In this document: piece after piece, positions 33,601 to 44,286 of the stretch
Layout of the letters: every line of letters starts with the position of its first letter
Position numbering within the stretch: position 1 is the first letter of the stretch
Assembly: GCA_039566865.1 (NCBI GenBank)
Contig: CM076955.1
Location: 14,095,501 to 14,159,500 of the forward strand
Source: Aurelia coerulea
Taxonomy: Eukaryota; Cnidaria; Scyphozoa; Semaeostomeae; Ulmaridae
Direction: 5' to 3'
Length of the DNA: 64,000 nt
The notes under the pieces: generated by a model
The model's database searches: none
Told to the model about the DNA's origin: nothing
The model's input: only the letters and a program-made list of their open reading frames with translations
Made by a program: the position numbers and the translations under genes

Positions 33601-36600
33601 ACAAAACGCTAAAACGAGAGATCAGAAATCAATGTTATTCTGTATTGTTTTGACAGTTATAATGGTTTTAATCTATTGCAACATAGTACATTTTTGAATG
33701 AATGTGTATCAATTATCATTGGGCTACCATTATTTTTCATTCGTTGTTCTACGAGTGTCAACAAAACGTAAAACGAGAGATCAGAAATCAATGTTATTCT
33801 GTATTGTTTTGACAGTTATAATGGTTTTAATCTTTTGCAGCATAGCACATTTTTGAATGATTGGTATCAATCATGATTCGGCTACCATTATTTTTCATTC
33901 GTTGTTCTACGAGTGTCAACAAAAGCGTAAAACGAGAGATCAGAAATCAATGTTATTCTGTATTGTTTTGACAGTTATAATGGTTTTCATCTATTGCAGC
34001 ATAGTACATTTTTGAATGATTGGTATCAATCATGATTCGGCTACCATTATTTTTCATTCGTCGTTCTGCGAGCGTTAACAGAACGTAAAACGAGAGATCA
34101 GAAATCAATGTTATTCTGTATTGTTTTGACAGTTATAATGGTTTTAATCTTTTGCAGCATAGTACATTTTTGAATGATTGGTATCAATCATGATTCGGCT
34201 ACCATTATTTTTCAATCGTCGTTCTGCGAGCGTTAACAGAAGCTAAAACGAGAGATCAGAAATCAATGTTATTCTGTATTGTTTTGACAGTTATAATGGT
34301 TTTAATCTTTTGCAGCATAGCACATTTTTGAATGATTGGTATCAATCATGATTCGGCTACCATTATTTTTCATTCGTCGTTCTGCGAGCGTTAACAGAAG
34401 CTAAAACGAGAGATCAGAAATCAATGTTATTCTGTATTGTTTTGACAGTTATAATGGTTTTAATCTATTGCAGCATAGTACATTTTTGAATGATTGGTAT
34501 CAATCATGATTCGGCTACCATTATTTTTCATTCGTCGTTCTGCGAGCGTTAACAGAAGCTAAAACGAGAGATCAGAAATCAATGTTATTCTGTATTGTTT
34601 TGACAGTTATAATGGTTTTCATCTATTGCAGCATAGTACATTTTTGAATGATTGGTATCAATCATGATTCGGCTACCATTATTTTTCATTCGTCGTTCTG
34701 CGAGCGTTAACAGAAGCTAAAACGAGAGATCAGAAATCAATGCTATTCTATATTGTTTTGACAGTTATAATGGTTTTCATCTTTTGCAGCATAGTACATT
34801 TTTGAATGATTGGTATCAATCATGATTCGGCTACCATTATTTTTCATTCGTCGTTCTGCGAGCGTTAACAGAAGCTAAAACGAGAGATCAGAAATCAATG
34901 TTATTCTGTATTGTTTTGACAGTTATAATGGTTTTAATCTATTGCAGCATAGTACATTTTTGAATGATTGGTATCAATCATGATTCGGCTACCATTATTT
35001 TTCATTCGTCGTTCTGCGAGTGTCAACAAAACGCTAAAACGAGAGATCAGAAATCAATGTTATTCTGTATTGTTTTGACAGTTATAATGGTTTTAATTTT
35101 TTGCAGCATAGTACATTTTTGAATGATTGGTATCAATCATGATTCGGCTACCATTATTTTTCATTCGTCGTTCTGCGAGCGTTAACAGAAGCTAAAACGA
35201 GAGATCAGAAATCAAAACTATTCTGTATTGTTTTGACAGTTATAATGGTTTTAATTTTTTGCAGCATAGTACATTTTTGAATGATTGGTATCAATCATGA
35301 TTCGGCTACCATTATTTTTCATTCGTCGTTCTGCGAGCGTTAACAGAAGCTAAAACGAGAGATCAGAAATCAATGTTATTCTGTATTGTTTTGACAGTTA
35401 TAATGGTTTTAATCTTTTGCAGCATAGCACATTTTTGAATGATTGGTATCAATCATGATTTGGCTACCATTAGTTTTCATTCGTTGTTCTACGAGTGTCA
35501 ACAAAACGCTAAAACGAGAGATCAGAAATCAATGTTATTCTGTATTGTTTTGACAGTTATAATGGTTTTAATCTTTTGCAGCATAGCACATTTTTGAATG
35601 ATTGGTATCAATCATGATTTGGCTACCATTAGTTTTCATTCGTTGTTCTACGAGTGTCAACAAAACGTAAAACGAGAGATCAGAAATCAATGTTATTCTG
35701 TATTGTTTTGACAGTTATAATGGTTTTAATCTTTTGCAGCATAGCACATTTTTGAATGATTGGTATCAATCATGATTCGGCTACCATTATTTTTCATTCG
35801 TTGTTCTACGAGTGTCAACAAAACGTAAAACGAGAGATCAGAAATCAATGCTATTCTGTATTGTTTTGACAGTTATAATGGTTTTAATCTTTTGCAACAT
35901 AGTACATTTTTGAATGATTGGTATCAATCATGATTCGGCTACCATTAGTTTTCATTCGTCGTTCTGCGAGCGTTAACAGAAGCTAAAACGAGAGATCAGA
36001 AATCAATGTTATTCTGTATTGTTTTGACAGTTATAATGGTTTTAATCTATTGCAGCATAGTACATTTTTGAATGATTGGTATCAATCATGATTTGGCTAC
36101 CATTAGTTTTCATTCGTTGTTCTACGAGTGTCAACAAAACGTAAAACGAGAGATCAGAAATCAATGTTATTCTGTATTGTTTTGACAGTTATAATGGTTT
36201 TAATCTATTGCAACATAGTACATTTTTGAATGATTGGTATCAATCATGATTCGGCTACCATTATTTTTCATTCGTCGTTCTGCGAGCGTTAACAGAAGCT
36301 AAAACGAGAGATCAGAAATCAATGTTATTCTGTATTGTTTTGACAGTTATAATGGTTTTAATCTATTGCAGCATAGTACATTTTTGAATGATTGGTATCA
36401 ATCATGATTCGGCTACCATTATTTTTCATTCGTCGTTCTGCGAGCGTTAACAGAAGCTAAAACGAGAGATCAGAAATCAATGCTATTCTGTATTGTTTTG
36501 ACAGTTATAATGGTTTTCATCTTTTGCAACATAGTACATTTTTGAATGATTGGTATCAATCATGATTCGGCTACCATTATTTTTCATTCGTCGTTCTGCG

Positions 36601-37042
36601 AGCGTTAACAGAAGCTAAAACGAGAGATCAGAAATCAATGATATTCTGTATTGTTTTGACAGTTATAATGGTTTTCATCTTTTGCAGCATAGTACATTTT
36701 TGAATGATTGGTATCAATCATGATTCGGCTACCATTATTTTTCATTCGTCGTTCTGCGAGCGTTAACAGAAGCTAAAACGAGAGATCAGAAATCAAAACT
36801 ATTCTGTATTGTTTTGACAGTTATAATGGTTTTAATTTTTTGCAACATAGTACATTTTTGAATGATTGGTATCAATCATGATTCGGCTACCATTATTTTT
36901 CATTCGTCGTTCTGCGAGCGTTAACAGAAGCTAAAACGAGAGATCAGAAATCAAAATTATTCTGTATTGTTTTGACAGTTATAATGGTTTTAATTTTTTG
37001 CAACATAGTATATTTTTAAATGAATAGTATCAATCATGATTG
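30601..37042. repeat. Tandem array, about 40 copies of a 158-bp unit
   Basis: The anchor ACATTTTTGAATG recurs every 157-158 bp from 30679 to 37009, about 40 periods. Two unit types exist. Type A has GAATCGTGTTAATCATCATT and GTGTCAACAAAACGTAAAAC. Type B has GATTGGTATCAATCATGATT and GCGTTAACAGAAGCTAAAAC. Hybrids also occur. Copies near 31152-32340 are almost identical, while flanking units differ. Conserved core words are GAGAGATCAGAAATCAATG and TTTTGACAGTTATAATGG. The terminal units at both ends are diverged. The left-most unit merges with the splice acceptor region of CEP95 exon 7. There is no coding potential. Confidence 0.97.
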
Positions 37043-38253
37043 GGCTCTTATCTCAATGGAAGATATTTGAATGGAACTCAATCGCCATGTGCGAATGGAA
37101 TCCATTGGTCCTGATTCCGTGGACGCCATATATCACTTCTAAAAACAGAGATGAATATAAGGCCAAGATCGTTCACTATCTGATCTCACAAACTTCATCA
37201 CTACCGGGCTACCTAAAAAACTTCGTGAGGTCCAATCTCTGCCATAGCTTTTGAAAAAAATCACATATTTTTGCACTTCTCTCCCCCTCTCCCCCTTACA
37301 ATATTGATTCCTTGTGCGATTACGCATTTCTCTCGGGCGCTACAACGCTTCTGAATTGCTTTTCTTAATATCTTCTAATCAGATTTTCGGAGTAACATTG
37401 TTTAGGAAGTGGGGGGGGGGGGCGTGAAAAAAGGAGAAAGTGAAGTTTCCTGCTGTGTGTTTTGGATGGCTAATCAGACGACAAAGCAGCAAAATGAAGC
37501 TTTTTTCAAGTTGTTTTGGCAACGACTGTCCATCATAACTAACTCTCTGAAATCAAAATTTATTGACAAATATTTTGACAAAGATTTTGTATCACTGTTT
37601 TTTATGGCTATCTTTTGAGACGTTGCATGGTCACTTTAGGCTATCCAAAAACTCACATTCCAAGAAAACTTCGAATCCTATAGTTCTCATTTAGAGTGAA
37701 ATAATCGCCATCTTTTTCCAGTTAACAATTTGTGAAAACTTAACGTAGAGAGTGTTCCACAAAGTGTAATTACAATCTTAATATTTTTGGCCCACTCAGC
37801 TCGGTTTCGACGATTTTAAATTCACAAAATGACAATGCTACAAATGCCAGAAATGCTACTTTGCTATCATCAGCAATCTTTGATAATGTCGATATTACAG
37901 GATATTTCATATTTCAGCTTATTTGAGGGGTGCTTAATATCAGATTGTAGACATTCATATTTTTCTCAAGAAGTATAGAAATTACGATGGTGTTAGGTTT
38001 TTTCAAAATCTGTCTTGAATTCTCAAAAGAAATAGAACAATCCTCTAATTCTAAAAACATTGAAGAATTCTGTCAAGTCAACGGTAGAATTATAGCAAAG
38101 TAGCTAGCGTTTATTGCAAGCTATCAAGTTCAAAGAAACAGGTCATAGAGTTTTACACCGACATTTTTAAAGATTTGGAACATAAGCTGTTTTGAACGGC
38201 AGAAATTCCTCCTAGAAGCTAAGATAACATTTGCCAAACTCAAAAAGACATAC
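37043..38253. repeat. Intron 6 DNA with one dispersed arm
   Basis: 37043-37750 shows only simple features, including a G-run at 37409-37421. About 37960-38170 carries GTCAACGGTAGAATTA and CAGGTCATAGAGTTTTACACC, an arm of the repeat family also at 26840-27290 and 43297-47196. No coding frame is recognised. Confidence 0.5.
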
Positions 38254-38668
38254 CTTGTAGTATATTTCCATCATCAGACCGCAAAGACTTGGTATGAACA
38301 TCTTTATCTCTGGAGTGCTGACTCCTGTCTGTTTTACGTGCTGGCTCTATAAACCTGTCTCCTCGTTTAGGATCCTTTGAAGTTGAAGCATCGACTTCAG
38401 ATGTTTTTTTCGCCTTGTGCTTACTGTCGTCGAATTTCAAGGCAGATTGGTGATGATAATAATGATGATGAGTATGTTTATGAACGACAGACGATGAACT
38501 TTCACTTGATGTGTCACTCATTTTGTCGATCTCACCAGGCAACAGTCCACGTGGTCTAGCTCCTACTTCTTCGTACCCTGTTGGCTTCGATCCTTTTGAA
38601 GTGTTCAGTTCTTTGGCTGAAAGAGTGCTCGGCCATTTGGGAGAGGACATCGAACTGCTCATAGAATC
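38254..38668 (-). CDS. CEP95: CEP95 exon 6 (Ser/His-rich)
   Basis: The acceptor ATTTTCTCAG precedes GAT-TCT-ATG in phase 0 and the donor GTATGT follows CTA-CAA-G in phase 1. The 138 codons are low complexity: DSMSSSMSSPKWPSTLSAKE, SSESSSSVVHKHTHHHYYHH and KAKKTSEVDASTSKDPKRGD. The histidine-tyrosine cluster is striking. It is probably a disordered linker, and it accounts for part of the extra length compared with vertebrate CEP95. Confidence 0.83.
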
Positions 38669-38806
38669 CTGAGAAAATATATGAGATTTAAAGTAAGGAT
38701 CGGAGACAGCGATCAAGTCCAGGATTAAAACAAAGGGAAGGCACGTGCAAACTATGTTTCTATTGCTTTCATCTGGAGAAAACATCAACTACAAAGGCTA
38801 CATTCT

Positions 38807-39776
38807 CAACCTCGTTCCCAGGGTGTTCTGACGTCATACGCTGGTCACGAAGCCGAAAGAACACCCTGGTACACTTAGCATCAATCTTGCCAATATATGG
38901 CAAGATGCGCCCCATTATGGATTTGCAGTTTGCTAGGCAACGATAATCGACGAAAAATGGTCGTTGCTCTAGCGCTAATTCTGAAGTATATAAATTGAGA
39001 AATTAAAAACAAACACTTTGAGGACCCTATTTTAGCTCTTTTTAAGGTATTTAATCATTAATCCGGGGTTAGCAAGTGCATTTAGTAGGAAAACGAGCAC
39101 GATCCATTTGGGTGGAAAAAGGGCCTAAGTTGAAATTTTCGAGAATTTCCCCCACAGCTTTGAAAATAGAATGGCTCGTTATTCGGCGAAGTTTAGAGAT
39201 ATATTGGAGATTAAAAGTGTTTTAGTGAAAGAATACAGTTTTCCGTCGATTTTTGACATGCCGCGGCCGCTTACTCCTCGCAAAACGGAGTTACGGCGTA
39301 AAATGGGGTAGGCCGAAATTATTCCCCATTTTTAGGGGGTGCGCGCTCCGCTTCTGGGGGTAATATTGAACCCCAAATTGTGTTATTAGACTCGCAGACG
39401 AATGGTCTCTTAAAAACTTTTTTCAGTTTTGAAATCGGGTTTGTAACCATGGAGCATCGACTCCAAACGTAACGTCGGTTCGGAAAATCGCAACATTTAT
39501 TTTTCAACCCCTTGTTATGACGTCATAATGACCCCAAAATTCCTGAAACCCCAAAATTCGGATGCGCCCTGGTTCATTACCCCTCGTAAACTCCTCACTT
39601 GCCCCATACACTCCATTGATTTTGTGAAATTACCGATTCAATAAAGGCCATTTTTGAATGGGAGCCAGTTATAATCAGATTTTGCTATTGTTTCCGAATA
39701 GCCAATCAAATTGTCGAACGGCCTCCTGTATCCCAGAGTAGAGGTAGAGCAACGAACTCACTCTGGGGACGAGATT
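38807..39776. mobile_element. 970-bp TIR element with 10-bp direct flanks
   Basis: The termini are CAACCTCGTTCCCAGGGTG and, inverted, AATCTCGTCCCCAGAGTG. The flanks GCTACATTCT are identical at 38797-38806 and 39777-39786, reading in the same direction. A target duplication of 9-10 bp would fit Mutator-like elements (inference). Inside the left end is a hairpin CCAGGGTGTTCT / AGAACACCCTGG. The body is non-coding, with two TGACGTCA sites. Confidence 0.75.
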
Positions 39777-40255
39777 GCTACATTCTGACTGCCCGAGTCC
39801 ATTTTCATTTAATTTTCAAAGCCTTTAAGTACGGTAGCCCCGTCAGTCAGCAAGATTCATTTTCTGGAGGTCACGCCAAAAAAATTAAAGAAGTGAAAAA
39901 AGACTTATCTAAAACGAAATTAATTAGAATGATAAACTATTTACAATTCTTTAAAATGTTCTTGAAAGAAGGTAAGAAGGAGCTTGCTTGGCCTCACGGC
40001 TAAGTTCATTTCAGAATTTACTGCACAGAAAATTCACGTGCTTTCTGCCATTACTAGTTTTCATTAAAAGGGACCAGCAAGCCAGCTTCCGCATCTCTTA
40101 GACTCATAGTATTGCGAGCAAATGTTTCTACAAATAAATGTGAGAGATTTCATGATGGGAGGTTTTGGCTATTTTTCGCCTTTCTAAAACGCGAATTTTG
40201 AAGAAGATCTTTGACTGCAAGCATGTCAATTAAGTAAAAGCCACAACCAGGGCTT
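39777..40255. other. Intron 5 DNA, nothing recognised
   Basis: There is a short AT-rich stretch with a TTTTCATTTAATTTTC run next to the TIR element. No gene or repeat copy was identified. Confidence 0.4.
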
Positions 40256-40262
40256 CTGCAGT

Positions 40263-40955
40263 AAGCATTTGTCTTGTCTCATTTTAGTTACTGCCCACTT
40301 GTGTGGATGTTTTATGACAGAACCTTGAGTCATAGAATAAATCATATCCACGAAAGAGCATTGCGTTTTGTGTACAAAGACCATCAAACAGATTTTGAGT
40401 CTCTTCTCGAGCAAAGGAATTTAGTATCCATCCACGTAAGGAATCTACAGTTGCTTATGACAGAAGTTTATGAAGCAAAGTCTGGTCTTAATCCACCTTT
40501 CATGAAGGATATTTTCAGTGAGCGGAATATTGGCTACAATCTAAGACATGGTAACGATTCACAGCTTCCAAAAGTGCGTACGACGAGCTTTGGAATTGAG
40601 ACTATATCCTTCCTTGGAAACAGACTTTGGTCCACTTTGCCAAATGCAGTCAAACAAGCAAGCACACTTCCTATCTTTAAAAACCTGATTAGATGTTGGA
40701 AGGGCGAGAACTGCAACTGTAGGCTATGCAAAACATACATTCCGCAGGTTGGGTATCTAACATGATATTCATAATTATGTTATTATGTTCAATGCTAATG
40801 TTTTAATAGTTGTGTAAATAGGACTTTTTCCCCCATTTATTCTATTTTTTTATATGTTTGCTAAATAGTAGGCCTGAATTAGCAGTAATTTTGCTATCTC
40901 GTATTTTAAGCCTACTTTAAAGAAAGAAATAATAATAAAAATAAAAAATAATACA
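40263..40955 (+). pseudogene. LINE 3' fragment (FSYCPLVWMF family)
   Basis: The frame AFVLSHFSYCPLVWMFYDRT, INHIHERALRFVYKDHQTDF, NLRHGNDSQLPKVRTTSFG and LGNRLWSTLPNAVKQ is the C-terminus of a non-LTR retrotransposon RT, ending at 40765. It is truncated at its 5' end near 40263. The 3' UTR ends in an A-rich tail (AATAATAAAAATAAAAAATA) near 40930-40955. It is antisense to CEP95. The same family appears twice inside 45285-45850. Confidence 0.88.
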
Positions 40956-41321
40956 GTGGGGTGAAAAGCCTGAGTTCACTTTCAAAATTTGCTAATATTC
41001 GTTGATTACCGTAACCACAACAAATTCGTTTCACTTTCAATATGGTATTTCGTTGTCAAGAATATGTTGTTCTCTGTCATGGGAACATTGGTACCAGTGA
41101 AGAAGACATGGTATAATATACGTAAATGGTTTTTCATGAACGATGATAACAGAAGTCGACTCAGCGCGAAGTTGCTGGTTGAATTTGAACACAAAACATG
41201 AAACCAAGAGACATTTCGTGTAATCTTGGAATTTTTTAGTTTGCAACAAGAAACACAAGCTGTGTTTAGGTAAAAGTAATCTGCGTCTTGATAAATTCAT
41301 ATGGCAGATAAAAATACTAAC

Positions 41322-41469
41322 CATTTTGTGATTTCTCTTCCTTGATAAAGTTGTGCATAAATTAGGGTCCGTCTTTCTAAGATGATCATCTTCTTGCTTG
41401 TTCCCTTGCTCAAGTAATTTATCCGTTAACTTTGACGTAGAAGCACTTCTGAAATCTTTCTTCGCAGAC
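41322..41469 (-). CDS. CEP95: CEP95 exon 5
   Basis: The acceptor CTTTTTTCCAG adds G to AA from exon 4 (Lys), and the donor GTTAGT follows ATG in phase 0. It encodes SAKKDFRSASTSKLTDKLLE, then QGNKQEDDHLRKTDPNLCTT and LSRKRNHKM. It is polar linker with no domain recognised. Confidence 0.82.
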
Positions 41470-41599
41470 CTGGAAAAAAGGAAGATATGAATTTTGAGTA
41501 GGACTAAGGAGCTAGGAGCCCAAAGAGGTATAGAACATTTGGGAGTACAGGAGCACCTTTTGTGTGGTTGTTAGGGCAAAGAACAATTTTTCTTCCAAC

Positions 41600-42000
41600 A
41601 ATAGCCTTTTATCACTCTTAAAAAATCATCTTCAAAGTCATAAAAAACCAAGCAAGCGAATCTTTTTGCCATCCTTGTAATGAAAGAGATTCACCTTGAC
41701 TTCCTCGATATTGACTGTGATGCGTAGTGAAATCAATTCGTTTTCAACCATTTGTACGGCAGGAAACTTTCACTTTCAAATGTGCGCTCGCAGGAACCAA
41801 ACTGCTTTCTCAGTCCCTCGTATTAAAACACTTCCTCGAGCATGGAGCACACTTATCTTCTACCGTTGTTTCAACTCATCGCACCAAGTACGTATCAGAG
41901 AAAAGTTTTCATCAGTAGTGAGCCACTTTAACCTATTGTTTGTGTACTTATAGCTGCAAGTTATCACATGTTGATATAAACTTTTCTTGTCGTCAAAAAG
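41600..42000 (+). pseudogene. Possible LINE remnant
   Basis: A frame at about 41730-41880 reads CARRNQTAFSVPRIKTLPRA then WSTLIFYRCFNS. This vaguely resembles the C-terminal arginine-rich segment before the terminal WN motif of LINE ORFs. No RT block accompanies it, so it could be chance. Confidence 0.2.
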
Positions 42001-42447
42001 CGATAAGGTAGCTCATCATTAACTAAAAATAATTTCAAAACACATAAACACGCAAAGTGGATCATTAATGATAAAATAGTACATTGATCACACTTGGTGT
42101 CCAATCGCTCATGGTCAATACATCCCTTTAGCAAAATGTAGCTCCTCTCGACAGCCTCAAACTTCACTACGGGTGCATCTTAGTGCCGGGAGGAAAGGAT
42201 TAACGGAAAATTGATAGGAAATTTAGCTGTAGAATTAAAGACAGAATACCAACCACCTCATGTGTTGCAGGCATTTAGCGGTCTAAGATATTTATAGCGA
42301 TTATCCCGATCGTTTCAATCTTAGCTATCGTCCCATATGAGTGTTTTGTTTTTTACAATCGTTTTGATCAGTTGCACAGTTTTCCAGGCAACTGGGATAA
42401 TCGAAACGATCATACGGAAACCAGGGTTAAATCAAGAAGGTACTCAC

Positions 42448-42650
42448 TTCAATTGACGAGCAGCATAAAGCTCAGCTTCTTTAGCAAGATCTTCTGTAGA
42501 ATTGGATGATGATGATGATGATGAAAAATAAGCGAATGGGTGCATCTCTACACTTGGTTGTGCTCGTGTTGGTGCTCTCCGCATATGCATACTTCTCTTG
42601 GTGTTTGGATTACAAAGACTATCTTGTGTGAAATCATGTAGTGATGCACT
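42448..42650 (-). CDS. CEP95: CEP95 exon 4 with a serine run
   Basis: The acceptor TTCTTGCATAG precedes AGT-GCA-TCA in phase 0. The donor is a perfect GTGAGT after TTG-AA in phase 2. The 67 codons include SASLHDFTQDSLCNPNTKRS, RRAPTRAQPSVEMHPFAYF, a run of seven Ser (six TCA codons then TCC) and STEDLAKEAELYAARQLK. The trinucleotide run at about 42502-42525 is a potential length polymorphism. Confidence 0.85.
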
Positions 42651-42789
42651 CTATGCAAGAAATAGAAAGAGAACAGAAGAAGTCAAAAAGTCTTCAGCAT
42701 AGAAAAACGCCATGTGGCAAAAAAGCCATGGGCTCGTTCTTACAACAATTACTATTGTTACTATCATTGTCTATCAGCCAGAATTTCTA

Positions 42790-43090
42790 TTGTTCAAGGT
42801 TCAGTGCCTTATCGGTTTGTGCCCGCCAAACCTGCAGATATTTTAACCGACATCCAAACTTGTTTACCCAAACATCTAGAGTACACTCATTTAAAAAAAT
42901 TGGTTAATTTCAAGCAGATTTTTGTCCTCGCTGTGTTTTATGAAGGGAGGTAAAATCACGGGCTTCTTTTGTCTTCTTCGCTTATTCACCGTCGGATTGG
43001 TCCATGAAAATGAGGCCTTGGAGGTTTCGGCTATGGGCCACGACCACGGGCATGCAGCCCAAGACGACATATGATTCCTATGCTCTGAGA
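42790..43090 (-). repeat. Dispersed repeat copy (GGAGGTTTCGG family)
   Basis: AATGAGGCCTTGGAGGTTTCGG, GCTTATTCACCGTCGGATTGG and ATTTTTGTCCTCGCTGTG match the arms at 55860-56345 (opposite strand) and 60340-60845. About 300 bp is preserved. Confidence 0.65.
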
Positions 43091-43912
43091 ACAGGGGTCA
43101 TGCTTTCGTTTCCTTCTCAAATTTTACCAGATTTGGACGCTCGATCCAAACCTCTTTCCAGCAAGTAAAAAGGTCCAATGTCTTCTAACTTTCAATGAGA
43201 AGATCAAATTTGATAAATAAGCAGTCAGACCTTGTTTTTGAAAATATAAAACTTTCTAATTTTCGTGTAACAAGATGAAGAATCCGAAAAGCAGTACCAG
43301 GTGAGTGAAAAAAAGTTAACACGTTTGATGGGGCGTGCAATAAAAACACGCGGTTGATATTCAAAACCGAAACGTTGATAAATCAGCCAAAAGCAAACTT
43401 AGATGCGAGCATTTTGTTTGGTTAAATCACTGATATTTCAGACCCAGAAATTAGGAAAATGCTGGTAAGGGTTTTGTATGGGACAAGAATTCCACATTTC
43501 GATCTGGTCCATGATTTACATTCCATTGACATTTTAACTTCAATACAATTGTCAGTGTCAGAAATAGTAGACAAGAATCAAACGTGGAATCCTCACGCCC
43601 ATACAAACCCTTTGCCAGCATTTTACAATTACTGCTGGATCTAAAATATGAGTGATTTTAACTGAAGCAAAACATAAGACTCAAATCTTTAAAAGGTCGG
43701 TGTAAAATTCTATTACAGTTTCCTTTGAATTAAATGGTTTGAAAGGAACTTTGGGCTTTTTGCCTTAAATCTGCCGTGGAAATTTATTTTCATTTTCATT
43801 TAATTTCAAACGAGCCGCGCTCGTGAACTTTTTAAGTTCTTCCCAACCTTGACACGGTATCTAATACCAGACAGAATCTAGTATATTATCCTTTATCCAT
43901 TAGTTTTCTAAT

Positions 43913-43937
43913 CAGTTCAGTTCAGTTCAGTTCAGTT
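43913..43937 (+). repeat. TTCAG microsatellite
   Basis: The pentamer TTCAG is repeated about five times in intron 3. Confidence 0.9.
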
Positions 43938-44286
43938 TTCATTTTAGAATTCACTCAACATACAATTTTCAATACAAAATACATTAAATACAATAATACA
44001 GATAATAACAAACGATACAAGCACCTAGAATTAAACTAAGGAAGAGAACATATGAAAACTGTATGTGGGGAATTCCTTAAAGGAGGAGCTCTCTCAGTAG
44101 ATAGATCAATCGAGCAGAGAGCAACCCCTATTAAAAAAAATCCGTATTTTCAGTAATCAGTATGATTCCAAAAGATGCGTTATGTGCAAGAGAATCGTTC
44201 GTAGTGTACAGTTAGTTGCATGTAGGTTAACGTTATATGTCTTTATCTTTTTGGCCATGGGGTAGTCATTGTTTTTCGCTCCCCCT

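Noticed and set aside
30601..37042. CRISPR-like repetitive array
   Set aside because: The units are contiguous 158-bp repeats without unique spacers, in a spliced eukaryotic gene.
42714..42953. 79-codon plus-strand open frame
   Set aside because: It is part of a dispersed repeat (copies at 56180 and 60540) without coding conservation.
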